Shown: positions 54,564 through 63,300 of the stretch, in pieces
Layout: the number at the start of each line of letters is the position of its first letter
Numbering within the stretch: position 1 is the first letter of the stretch
NCBI RefSeq assembly: GCF_000179915.2
Contig: NC_014963.1
Coordinates: forward strand, 2,232,001-2,296,000
Direction: 5' to 3'
DNA: 64,000 nt
DNA from: Terriglobus saanensis SP1PR4
GTDB taxonomy: Bacteria; Acidobacteriota; Terriglobia; Terriglobales; Acidobacteriaceae
The notes under the pieces: generated by a model
The model's database searches: none
The model's input: the letters and a program-made list of their open reading frames with translations, nothing else
Told to the model about the DNA's origin: nothing
Made by a program: the position numbers and the translations under genes

Positions 54564-54617
54564 TTGGTGCGGAGGAGGGGGCTTTGAACCCCTATGCCTT
54601 GCGGCGGTAGCACCTCA
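54564..54617 (-). other. tRNA-Leu(GAG)-like 3' half without a 5' half
   Basis: Read on the minus strand, this 54-base stretch runs from the anticodon loop-like TTGAGGTGCTA through a leucine-type long variable arm (CCGCCGCAAGGCAT), a TTCAAAG T-loop, to CCTCCGC plus ACCA at the end. The matching 5' acceptor GCGGAGG and D arm are absent upstream within ~150 bases. It looks like the 3' portion of a tRNA-Leu, the segment that tyrosine recombinases often use as an attachment core. Not a functional tRNA. Identity as Leu is judged from memory of the family pattern. Confidence 0.55.
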
Positions 54618-54705
54618 ATCCAGTTACGAGTGTATCACCGGCCCTTTGTCACTTCAAATACCTGATTCCATTGATCGCTTTCCTAATACACCAGCCGCAG
54701 CTTAC

Positions 54706-54736
54706 GAGACCCCGCGCGAAATAAGCGCGGGGTCTC
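54706..54736. terminator. Hairpin after the usp gene
   Basis: A perfect 12-bp GC-rich stem (54706-54717 with 54725-54736) with a 7-base loop, 22 bases after the stop of the universal stress gene. There is no strong U-tract on the minus strand, so termination may be inefficient. Confidence 0.65.
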
Positions 54737-54758
54737 CTTGTTCAATGCCTGAAACCAA

Positions 54759-55670
54759 CTAACCTTTGCGCGCCTGCCTTGCTGTTTCGGCGGGAATCGT
54801 GAGCACAGGAGACGCAGCATTCGCCAAAAGCCGATAGGCAAGGCTGGTGTGTAGATGACGTTGAATGAACGAGGCTGGCTGAACTCCAAGCACAATCAAG
54901 TTTGATGGTTCCGACACTTTTGCAATCAGGTCTGCTTCGGGCAAGATCCTTGAAAGTTGAAACTCCGGGTCGAACCATTCCATTGGCAGATCAGGATCTG
55001 CAAAGCGCAGCATATCGCAATACTGAGCAGCCGTATTCGCTAATCTCTCGGCGTCTTTCAGTGCAGCTTTCGATACGAGTTGATATACCTCAGTCGTTGT
55101 CTGAAACGCCTGCTCCAGCAAATTGGCAAAGGTTGCCGCAGCAGTGGAAGCGACACTGAAATCGGAGATATAAATTATTTTCTGAAAAGTTTCATGCTCT
55201 AGACGTTCGGGAACGCGTGGTCCAACGGTCAGGGTTGGACGGTGAGAACCGAGCATGAGGGCTTCGGTGTTGGAGCCGAGCAGAAGGTGGTCAAATCCGC
55301 GGTGCATTCCTTCCGTGCCGATGACCAGCAGGTTCACGTCGAATTCGTAGAGAGCCTTGATAATGGCGGATGGCACGAGACCCTCCACCACAATCTGCTC
55401 CGTGAGAACGTCGAGCGGTCCGGCGCCCAAGGTAAATTCGTTCAATAACTCCTTGGCGTTTCTCCGTTCCATACTGGGCACGTGATCAAGAACCTCGACT
55501 GTTTGGGAGTAGGGACCAAACTCGAATGCGTTCAAGACCGTAAGCTTGCCTCCAAACCGGTGAACGAGTTCCGCGGCGTATCGAAGCGCCAATTTCGAAT
55601 TTTGATGAAAATCAGTTGCCAACAAAACGTTGTGGAACTGTTTCCTAAGCCATTCTTCACGGTCGCTCAT
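54759..55670 (-). CDS. Universal stress protein with two Usp domains
   Basis: A 303-residue protein of tandem Usp domains. The first (~12-155) begins HNVLLATDFHQNSKLALRYA and has an ATP-site-like G-T-E-G-M-H-R-G-F-D-H-L-L-L-G-S; the second (~165-300) begins KIIYISDFSVASTAAATFAN and lacks a clear G-x2-G-x9-G motif, so probably only the first binds nucleotide. The start at ATG 55670 has AAGGAG 7 bases upstream. Divergent from the broken tetR gene 55 bases away, which may once have regulated it. Confidence 0.88.
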   Translation of the reverse strand: MSDREEWLRKQFHNVLLATDFHQNSKLALRYAAELVHRFGGKLTVLNAFEFGPYSQTVEVLDHVPSMERRNAKELLNEFTLGAGPLDVLTEQIVVEGLVPSAIIKALYEFDVNLLVIGTEGMHRGFDHLLLGSNTEALMLGSHRPTLTVGPRVPERLEHETFQKIIYISDFSVASTAAATFANLLEQAFQTTTEVYQLVSKAALKDAERLANTAAQYCDMLRFADPDLPMEWFDPEFQLSRILPEADLIAKVSEPSNLIVLGVQPASFIQRHLHTSLAYRLLANAASPVLTIPAETARQARKG

Positions 55671-55725
55671 CTCTTGCTCCTTCAATTCAACGGTTGTTGA
55701 ATATGATTCAAGGGAACATAAGAAG

Positions 55726-56323
55726 ATGCAAGCTCGCAAAAGAGTTCGCGAACAAAAGCGCCCAGGCAGACCAAACGCCGGTAGCGCCAAAGGATCCGAG
55801 GCTCTGTTACAAGCCGCCCAAAACATCTTTGCGATTTATGGATACGAGGGGAGCGAGCCTGAGGAGAATATCCCAGGAAGCGGGAGTCAACGTGGCTTTG
55901 GCTTCGCATCACTTTGGTTCAAAGTAGGGACTTTGGGAGGCAGTGATTGAGCGCCTTCGTTTTGCAATCGCGCCTTACCTCGAAGAACTGCTCGCGCTGC
56001 ATGCACAGACAGCAGTTCCAATCCGTCTGCGTTTAGAAATTGCACTCAGGCACTTTATCGAAGCCTTATGCAATGAGCCCGAAAAGCTCCTCCAACCTTA
56101 CCGTGATGCTTTCGAACCGCTGCTCGCAGAAGCGATGCTTTCCAAATTGTTACCCAGATCCAGACCGACGGTCAGACGCCCGTCATGCCTGTTGAGTGTC
56201 TCCTGCATCATCGTGGTGGTAAGCTTCTTTATCGTCGGTCTCCTTGTCTCCCGCGCTTCAGGCGCGTCGATAACTGGGAGCTTAACGCATCCCGCTGGAG
56301 ACCGGCCTTCTCATCCCATCTGA
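55726..56323 (+). pseudogene. Decayed TetR-family transcriptional regulator
   Basis: Starts MQARKRVREQKRPGRPNAGS, then AQNIFAIYGYEG, a TetR helix-turn-helix N-terminus. One extra base near 55850 shifts the frame: the next frame reads ASLRRISQEAGVNVALASHH then F-G-S-K, the classical recognition helix. An in-frame TAG (55930-55932) replaces the codon after FGSK, and the same frame continues GLWEAVIERLR, then LRLEIALRHFIEALCNEPEK. A second shift near 56137 probably leads to FQIVTQIQTDGQ in another frame. Lesions at several places point to true decay, though a sequencing error at one site is not excluded. Would have bound near the usp promoter. Confidence 0.82.
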
Positions 56324-56713
56324 TGTGGAGTGACCGTGTCAACCTGTGCGATCGATAGGTTGTTGCTGATTCGTCGTTGTTGGCACACGAAGAAATGCCA
56401 GACTTAGGCCGGCGCAATAGATTAAGTCTGTCTAGTGCCCACGACCTCATTCGTCTCCGAATAGCGTGACGTGCAATCTTACTTACGCCGGATACCGGCT
56501 CTATGTCTTCAAAACATCACTCAATTGTCATTTATTAAATTGGTCGACCAAATAAATAACCTTTCCCGGTGTGGGAAAGGTTATGCGATGATGCGGGTTT
56601 CATAGCACTTTCTTGTTAGTGCGGTATTTATATAACTGCTAATCTTCGGATGTCTTTTCACCATTAATCCTATTTACCGCAGAACTTTAGCGGCAAAGCT
56701 TTACAGGAGATTC
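56324..56713. other. Gene-free stretch with two strong symmetric elements
   Basis: No plausible coding region. It holds a 12-bp perfect palindrome with TCGA centre (56540-56551) and a separate 12-bp stem with a 5-base loop (56556-56567 with 56573-56584). The sequence is AT-richer than its surroundings. Both sit upstream of the RHS operon start, so a promoter, operator or terminator role is possible. Confidence 0.6.
56556..56584. repeat. 12-bp inverted repeat upstream of RHS operon
   Basis: Arms 56556-56567 (ATAACCTTTCCC) and 56573-56584 are perfectly complementary with a 5-base loop. There is no U-tract immediately after. Could be a terminator of unknown upstream transcription, an attenuator or a protein site. 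Confidence 0.65.
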
Positions 56714-57520
56714 ATGCTCATTCGTAATGTAGCGTGCATGATGCTTGCGGTAGCAACAGCTTCCGTAGCGCAGCAAGGCCAATCTTCGACGCGGATCTAT
56801 GGAACTTCAGATCGCGATATCCCTACTCCATTGCATTCAACCAGGAAGATTTCCGATTCGAGTGCTCTCCAGCAATTCGTTGAGTTCGTGCGGGCCAGTG
56901 GCGTCTCGGGATGGAAAGGAATGACCGCAGGAGGAACGATGTCTCTTGCGGGACAGACACAGTCTTTCCCCGCTCATCTGTATCTGCGTGATAGCACCGT
57001 CTCGCGGCTCGACATCGAGAAACCCGATGGGATGGACTCCATGATCTTCAGCGGCGATGCGGGCGTATCCAAGACCGCTAGCCAAAAGCGGCTTTCCGTC
57101 TCCTCGGACCTTACGCGGCTTGGCATCGTCGCTTTTCCGCGTGTGTTGTCGGCTGACTATCCCGCGAGCAACAGCGTTCTGACGGATGGTGGCATGGTGC
57201 GTATTGGGAGTACATCCCTGCATCGCATCATCCTGGACGATCCGGCCACAGATGTCACGGGAAACACCTGGAAGACCGTCGATCTCTATTTCGAGCCCGC
57301 CACAAACCATCTCGTTGAGAGTGTGTCTTTCGTCCATCTATCCCCGTCCGATGCGGCGCTTTATATGGTGGAAACGAGTTACGAGGACTATCGAACGGAT
57401 GGCCCAGTGACGCTCCCTCATCGGATTACGCAAAGCCTGAACGGCAATATAGCGTGGACTCTTCAGTTGGACAAGCTCGACCTTACTTCTATTCCTGCTG
57501 TCTTTCTTTTTTCTTTCTAA
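56714..57520 (+). CDS. Secreted protein of unknown function, RHS operon first gene
   Basis: A 268-residue exported protein with a short signal peptide (MLIRNVACMMLAVATASVAQ) and a beta-rich mature region. Stretches such as SFPAHLYLRDSTVSRLDIEK, VDLYFEPATNHLVESVSFVH and VTLPHRITQSLNGNIAWTLQ resemble LolA/DUF-type curved beta-sheet proteins, but no family is recognised. AGGAG precedes the ATG. It ends 18 bases before the RHS gene, so the two form an operon; it may help export or surface placement of RHS (inference). Confidence 0.75.
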   Translation: MLIRNVACMMLAVATASVAQQGQSSTRIYGTSDRDIPTPLHSTRKISDSSALQQFVEFVRASGVSGWKGMTAGGTMSLAGQTQSFPAHLYLRDSTVSRLDIEKPDGMDSMIFSGDAGVSKTASQKRLSVSSDLTRLGIVAFPRVLSADYPASNSVLTDGGMVRIGSTSLHRIILDDPATDVTGNTWKTVDLYFEPATNHLVESVSFVHLSPSDAALYMVETSYEDYRTDGPVTLPHRITQSLNGNIAWTLQLDKLDLTSIPAVFLFSF

Positions 57521-57538
57521 TTTTCTGCCGAGGCTTCG

Positions 57539-60500
57539 ATGACTTTCCGATCCTTTGTTCTTTTGAGCGTTTCTATTCTGCTGGGACCTGCTGCTGCGAG
57601 CGCGCAGGATTATCTCTTTGCTACGGGCTCGCCGGCGTTCAGCACAAATCTTCCGATTGATCAGGGCATCGTCAACGTGAACAATGGGGAGATCCATCTA
57701 GAGATCCCACTCGCCGTCAAAACTCAACGTGGCGGAGCGTTGGCTTTGCAGGAAAAGCTGATTTACGACAGCCGCATCTGGAAGTTCGTCCAGAACGGGA
57801 GTTTTCAGTGGCAGCCTTCCAATGTGCCCAACAGTGTGGGAGGATGGACTTTCTCGTCCGGTTTAGCTTCCGGATCAATCACTTTTACTGGTGTCGGCGG
57901 GGCAGATCCTCATACTTCCGCATGTGCAGGAACGGATATTCCCCAGCTCTACAATGAGTTCATCGATTGGACTTGGCACGACGCCACCGGAACCTCACAC
58001 GCGTTTCCTGCGGCCGAAACCATTCAGTACAATCCAAATGTTCCGGCAAACTGCGTTGGTCCTCAGCCCACAGGTGTACCTAACGCCAGTGGAATCGCCT
58101 CGGATGGCAGTGGCTACACGCTCCAACTTACGAACTTCACCACCCCGACAATTGTCGGTCCTGATGGAACGAGCTTCCATCCCACACTCGTTGCCAACAA
58201 TTCTCCAACGCAATCCAATATTGTGGACCGGAACGGTAACTTTTGGACGGCGGACGGAACCGGAAACCTGATCGATACGAGCGGTACCACGCCGGTCGTC
58301 GTTTCTAGCAGCGGAAATCAGACGTTTTACGACGTCCTGGCAGTAGGTGGCGTTCGGCAGCGCTACACCGTTACGACTACCCCAGTCTTCTTCAATACCG
58401 CCTTTGGTGAAAGTGCTGTGAGCGAGATCTCTGGCAGCTTCAATGCTATTCAGAAAATTCAGCTTCCAGATGGGTCGCAGTATTCCTTTACCTATGACTC
58501 ATCAACGGCGTCAGGTCACTATGGTGAGATGACCAGCATGACCCTGCCAACCGGAGGTGTCATCAATTACGGTTACACGAACTATAAGGATTCCTTCAAT
58601 AATCAGAACGAATGGATTAGTACCATCCAGAAAGATGGTGGCACAACCACGTTTCGGCTGGCAGTGATTTCGCAATGCAGTACCAGCGCTGGGTGCCAGG
58701 AAAAAGTCACCGCAACTCATCCGGATGGCAATGACACGGTCTACACGTTCACGCTCGACAAGACCGGACTGGTGGCAGGATCATCCTGGGTCCAGAGCAT
58801 CGCATCCTTTCAGGGACCCGCAGCTGGGGGAGCGCTCCTGCGAAGTACGAACACCAGCTTTACCTACAATACGTTCTCTGTGCCACGATTCATCAATGGG
58901 CAGAACACGGGTGGCGGCACCTTCCAGATACCTGCAACGCTGACCAACATCGTCACATTGGACACTGGGCAAGCTTCCCAGACAGTAAGCACTCTTAGGA
59001 CCTCTCCTGGGCCATCTGAGGTCAAGGTATGGGACTTCGGTGCCAATTTTGCTGGCGCTCCCACCACGGATACTTCTTATACCTATGCCGGGTTTAACCT
59101 GCCACAATCTGTGATTGCCAGGGATGGAGCAGGCAATCAGATTTCAAGCACCACGTTTGGCTACGACGAAACTTCAGTGGCTACTACATCAGCTTTACCA
59201 AATCACACGTCCGCTTCAAATTTCAGAGGAAACCAAACCTCAAGTCACAACTGGATCAATACAACTGGTGGCACATACGATACGACGTTTACGTATGACG
59301 ACGCAGGTACTGTGCTGTCGATGACAACTCCGAATGGAAAGACGTCATTCGGTCACGACGCCTCGGACACCTATGTTACTAATACCGTGCTTCCCACTCC
59401 ATCCAGTGGCGTTGCCCTGCAAAACTCAGCAACTTACGACGCCAGTACGGGAGTGATCACCAGTTCTACTGATGAGAATGGTGTCCAAACGGTCTACCAG
59501 AGTTTTGATTCACTCAATCGTGCTATGGAAGTTGACGTTCGGGATGCTGCTGGCACTGCAGCTGGAAGACGAACTTTTAAATACACGCCCACGCAGACGA
59601 GTCAGTTCGTATTTCAAAACCCCACTACGTCTTCGGACACGGAAACACAGTTTGACGCTTACGGCCGCCCCAGCCGCGTAGCCACGTCCAACGGTCAGGC
59701 AAGCAATCCCTGGTATCAAAATGATGTCTGCTATAACGCAAACGGAGATGTCAATTTCCGCTCCTATAGGTACCAGGGAAACGGGTTTGGACCCGCCAAA
59801 GTTTGTTCAGGTGCAGGGGATGCCTTCCTTTACGATGGCCTTAGTCGGACAAGCAGCATTACGCATGCCGACCAGACAGCGGTTCGGTTTGCTTATCGCG
59901 GAAAGGCAACCCAGTCAACCGACGAGAGCGGTGTGAGTCGCATCACCCAAAGCGATGGTTTCGGAAGGGTAACCATCGCTTGTGAGCTGAGTTCGAACAC
60001 TACTATGCCTAACTCTGGAGGCCCCGAAAGTTGTGGAACGGATCTATCCGGATCAGGTTTCGTGACTCGCTATTCCTACAACATGGCAAGTCACATGAAT
60101 GCTGTTGCTCAGGGCGTACAAACTCGGATGTTCCAATTCGACACGCTGGGCCGCACAATCTCCGTATCGGAGCCGGAACGCGGTTTCACCGGCTATAGCT
60201 ATGCCTACAACGCAACGGGGTTGGTGATGACGCGGCAGCGGCCGCAGGCGAATCAGACCAACCCCAATGTGCTGACCACGACGACCTATCAATACGACTC
60301 TTTAGGCCGCCTGACGCATAAGAGCTACAGTAATGGCGAAGGCCAGGTATTTTTTGTCTACGACATCTCCTCCGCTACTTTCACACCGCCAGGGGTGACC
60401 CCCCTTAGCAATACAAAGGGGAGACTCGCTGTTACGTGCAAGAACTCCCCTGCTCTAGGAGCTTGTGCCGGGATGGACGCACTCGGCTATGACGCCTCCG

Positions 60501-62302
60501 GCAACGTAATCCTGAAGTGGTCCTCCACTCCGAATTCCATCACAAGCGGATCTCCGGTTCGCAAACAAAACTTCAGCTATAACTGGGTAGGCGGCCTATT
60601 GTCCGCGGACGACGGAGCGGGAAAAACGACCTCTTATGGCTACACGGTTGCCAACGAGGTAAACTTTATGGGTAGTTCCCCAAGTGACGCCACCCATCCT
60701 GCAACGCTGATTACGAACGTCCAGAATGGCCCCAATGGACCGCTCTCATGGCAGTATGGAAATGGACTATCGCACGCCGTCCAGTACGATCTTCTCGGGC
60801 GTCAGGTCGGGTGGTTCGACTGCGCGGGTTCTTCTCAAATCAATTGCACAGGCGGCACTCTCAAAAATGGCTACTTCCACGCAGTCCAGGGACAACGTGT
60901 CACGGAAGCCTGTAGTGGACCATGTGCGAATTATGGCTATGACGATTTCAATCGCGTTAGTTCAAGGACGGAAACCGGTGGAACGCAGAACATGTACACC
61001 TATACCTATGATCGATACGGAAACCGCTGGCAGCAAAATGCTTTGACCGGGGGGCTCACTTCGTCCTTATCGTTCGATATCTCCACGAATCACATCACCA
61101 CTCCGGGATATAGCTACGACGCGGCGGGTAATCTGACTTCCGACCCTTCCGGCACCTATAGCTATGACGCAGAAGGGAATCTCGTCGGGGCGTCTGGTTC
61201 TTCGGGCAATATCATTAATACCTATGATGCCTTCAACCGGCAGGTGAGGACCGATTTCACCACCTTTGGGAACTCCACGGAAAATGTCTTCACTCCCAAT
61301 GGTCAGATCGCTTCTCTGTGGTTTGGCATGAGCAACAACAACAGCCCCATCATGGGGAAAGCTTATTGGGGATCCACTCCGATTGAGTCCTACATCGTCA
61401 GTAAGAACATGGCCTACTTCCAGTTTCGTGACGGACTGGGATCAGATGCGCTCATCGCAGACGCTCAGGGAAATGTACTTGGCCAACGCACCTACCTTCC
61501 CTATGGAGATGGCCTAACGGCGGTAAGCGGCGCCAGAGACAATAGCTTCGATGGCTTCACAGGTCTATGGGATGGGTCAACCGCCTCCACCAACCATGCC
61601 CTGTTCCGCGAGTACAACAACCTTCAGGGACGCTGGAACTCACCTGACCCCTATGACGGCAGCTATGATTTTACAAATCCTCAGAGCTTCAACCGTTACG
61701 CGTATGTCGGGAACAACCCGCTGGCCTTTACCGACCCTAGTGGACTAATAGTATGTCCTGGCGGCACTACAGCTGATATCTGTGGTGGAGTGACTGAGTG
61801 TCCCTCCTGTAGCGGGAGTGTCATTTCTGCCGCAAGTGGCATTTCCGCAGGCATTGATATTATTGGAATCGGCTTAGACGTTGCTAATTTTTTTGGGTTT
61901 TTCGGAAAGCCAGCCCCTCCTAAGTATGTTGGGCCTAGACCGAGTACGGCCCCAAATAACGGCATCAATAAGGAGAACGGCACATACACGTTGCATGTGA
62001 ATGTATCCACGACGGCCCTCCCAGCGGCAGTGCCCTTCTGCACCACTTTCCCAACGGTCTGTGCCGGTGCAGCTACTGCGGTAACCGATATACTTGCTCC
62101 TTTCGCCGTCTTTGCTCCGCTAGTAATGCTTCAAGGAGATAACTCTCGTAAACCTGATGCGGCATCCTGCCGCCAGATTGTCCAAAATGCGAAAAACACC
62201 TGCACAAACAGATTTCCTTTTGCTGGCGCTGGGGGGAATCAATCAGGAGCATGGCGGGCATGTGTTCGCCAAATTGTTGAGCCGACGGGATGTGATTTCT
62301 AA
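57539..62302 (+). CDS. Secreted RHS/YD-repeat protein
   Basis: A 1587-residue exported protein with a Sec-type signal peptide (FVLLSVSILLGPAAASAQ). Residues ~25-550 form a non-repeat N-terminal region. YD repeats extend ~560-1320 (examples YQYDSLGRLTHKSYSNGEGQ, YTYDRYGNRWQQNA, YSYDAAGNLTSD). The RHS-associated core comes at ~1360-1403 (NNLQGRWNSPDPYDG, SFNRYAYVGNNPLAFTDPSG), with the expected cut site near D1399-P-S-G-L. The 184-residue C-terminus after it has two hydrophobic helices and a Cys-rich end (C-R-Q-I..., C-T-N-R, W-R-A-C). RHS shells wrap and deliver C-terminal effectors. It could be a polymorphic toxin or a surface protein. The stop overlaps the next start by one base (TAATG). Confidence 0.9.
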   Translation: MTFRSFVLLSVSILLGPAAASAQDYLFATGSPAFSTNLPIDQGIVNVNNGEIHLEIPLAVKTQRGGALALQEKLIYDSRIWKFVQNGSFQWQPSNVPNSVGGWTFSSGLASGSITFTGVGGADPHTSACAGTDIPQLYNEFIDWTWHDATGTSHAFPAAETIQYNPNVPANCVGPQPTGVPNASGIASDGSGYTLQLTNFTTPTIVGPDGTSFHPTLVANNSPTQSNIVDRNGNFWTADGTGNLIDTSGTTPVVVSSSGNQTFYDVLAVGGVRQRYTVTTTPVFFNTAFGESAVSEISGSFNAIQKIQLPDGSQYSFTYDSSTASGHYGEMTSMTLPTGGVINYGYTNYKDSFNNQNEWISTIQKDGGTTTFRLAVISQCSTSAGCQEKVTATHPDGNDTVYTFTLDKTGLVAGSSWVQSIASFQGPAAGGALLRSTNTSFTYNTFSVPRFINGQNTGGGTFQIPATLTNIVTLDTGQASQTVSTLRTSPGPSEVKVWDFGANFAGAPTTDTSYTYAGFNLPQSVIARDGAGNQISSTTFGYDETSVATTSALPNHTSASNFRGNQTSSHNWINTTGGTYDTTFTYDDAGTVLSMTTPNGKTSFGHDASDTYVTNTVLPTPSSGVALQNSATYDASTGVITSSTDENGVQTVYQSFDSLNRAMEVDVRDAAGTAAGRRTFKYTPTQTSQFVFQNPTTSSDTETQFDAYGRPSRVATSNGQASNPWYQNDVCYNANGDVNFRSYRYQGNGFGPAKVCSGAGDAFLYDGLSRTSSITHADQTAVRFAYRGKATQSTDESGVSRITQSDGFGRVTIACELSSNTTMPNSGGPESCGTDLSGSGFVTRYSYNMASHMNAVAQGVQTRMFQFDTLGRTISVSEPERGFTGYSYAYNATGLVMTRQRPQANQTNPNVLTTTTYQYDSLGRLTHKSYSNGEGQVFFVYDISSATFTPPGVTPLSNTKGRLAVTCKNSPALGACAGMDALGYDASGNVILKWSSTPNSITSGSPVRKQNFSYNWVGGLLSADDGAGKTTSYGYTVANEVNFMGSSPSDATHPATLITNVQNGPNGPLSWQYGNGLSHAVQYDLLGRQVGWFDCAGSSQINCTGGTLKNGYFHAVQGQRVTEACSGPCANYGYDDFNRVSSRTETGGTQNMYTYTYDRYGNRWQQNALTGGLTSSLSFDISTNHITTPGYSYDAAGNLTSDPSGTYSYDAEGNLVGASGSSGNIINTYDAFNRQVRTDFTTFGNSTENVFTPNGQIASLWFGMSNNNSPIMGKAYWGSTPIESYIVSKNMAYFQFRDGLGSDALIADAQGNVLGQRTYLPYGDGLTAVSGARDNSFDGFTGLWDGSTASTNHALFREYNNLQGRWNSPDPYDGSYDFTNPQSFNRYAYVGNNPLAFTDPSGLIVCPGGTTADICGGVTECPSCSGSVISAASGISAGIDIIGIGLDVANFFGFFGKPAPPKYVGPRPSTAPNNGINKENGTYTLHVNVSTTALPAAVPFCTTFPTVCAGAATAVTDILAPFAVFAPLVMLQGDNSRKPDAASCRQIVQNAKNTCTNRFPFAGAGGNQSGAWRACVRQIVEPTGCDF

Positions 62303-62535
62303 TGATAGAGAACGCGGAACTAGCTGCCGATGTGAGTCGGACTTTACAGACGACTTTCGAAGCACTCGGGGATTCCATCGTGAGCGTGAACGCAGGTTGC
62401 GGTGAAGCAGAAGCTTCGCTTTATAGAGAAAAGATAGGCGACATTTTTTACATAATTGTTTTTGGAATTTTGGAGCCCCTTTACGAAAAGCATCCACAAC
62501 TCAAGCCGCAAGACTGGGATGCGAAAAAATCTTGA
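62302..62535 (+). CDS. Small ORF coupled to RHS; candidate immunity or partner protein
   Basis: A 77-residue acidic, mostly helical protein with no signal peptide (MIENAELAADVSRTLQTTFE, then SLYREKIGDIFYIIVFGILE). The ATG shares one base with the RHS stop, which gives tight translational coupling. Size, acidity and position suit an immunity protein for the C-terminal RHS domain, but no family is recognised and the prediction rests on context only. Ends 12 bases from the convergent AAA ATPase gene. Confidence 0.6.
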   Translation: MIENAELAADVSRTLQTTFEALGDSIVSVNAGCGEAEASLYREKIGDIFYIIVFGILEPLYEKHPQLKPQDWDAKKS

Positions 62536-62547
62536 GGTCATCACTTG

Positions 62548-63300
62548 CTATGGTCGGAAAAGTTCCATAAGGATACCGCTCCGATCATTCAAAAATCGCC
62601 GGTATATCTGAACCGGTTCAGTGTCCTGATAAGCGATTTCGTGTATGCGACCCCCGTCAAACGATAGGATTTGCGCATCGGGAAACCCAAGCAACAGCGG
62701 AGAATGCGTGGAGATGATGAATTGGGCGTCCTGGAATGTTTGTAATGTGTCGTGGAGTAGCGCAAGAAGAGCAATCTGTCTGCTTGGGGAAAGTGCTGCT
62801 TCGGGTTCGTCTAAAAGGAAGAGACCATTTCGTCGACACTTCAGCTCAAAAAGTGTAAAGAACGCCTCTCCGTGTGACCGAATGTGCAAGCTCTTATCTC
62901 CGTAGAACGAAGCTATGGGCACTCCTGGATCGGCTGCCTGCTCTTCGTCGGACTGATCAATATGTGATGCCACATTGAAGAGGCTTTCGGCTCTAAGAAA
63001 GAATCCCGCCCCAGTGCGGCGGTCAAAGGATAAGCGAAGTGCTCGGACCAGAGGGTCTATTGCTTGGTTAGCCTCAGTGCTGCTGTTGAAGAAGTTACGG
63101 GTACCGCCCTCTCGGCCAAAGCCATAATGAACAGCGAGCGCTTCGATGAGAGTAGATTTTCCAGAACCGTTTTCTCCGATGAAAAAACAGATGCGTGAGT
63201 TCAGTTCAATCTCTTCGAGAGATCGGATGGAGGGCACGGAGATTGGATAGTTCTGCCAATCCTCAACACGGTCGCGCAGCAATGAAACTTTCTTCAGCAC
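62548..63300 (-). CDS. Standalone AAA (ABC/SMC-like, AAA_21) ATPase
   Basis: A 250-residue ATPase. Walker A is G42-E-N-G-S-G-K-S-T50 (FFIGENGSGKST). The signature-like motif is LSPSRQ at 170-175. Walker B is LLDEPE at 162-167 and the H-loop is STHS at 197-200. There is no coiled-coil arm, so it is a compact head-only form. Such proteins occur alone and in defence or toxin modules (PARIS-, OLD- and Gabija-like partners), but no nuclease partner is present here. The start at GTG 63300 gives the family N-terminus MLKKVSLLRDRV; upstream codons to 63402 are unsupported. Confidence 0.85.
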   Translation of the reverse strand: MLKKVSLLRDRVEDWQNYPISVPSIRSLEEIELNSRICFFIGENGSGKSTLIEALAVHYGFGREGGTRNFFNSSTEANQAIDPLVRALRLSFDRRTGAGFFLRAESLFNVASHIDQSDEEQAADPGVPIASFYGDKSLHIRSHGEAFFTLFELKCRRNGLFLLDEPEAALSPSRQIALLALLHDTLQTFQDAQFIISTHSPLLLGFPDAQILSFDGGRIHEIAYQDTEPVQIYRRFLNDRSGILMELFRP

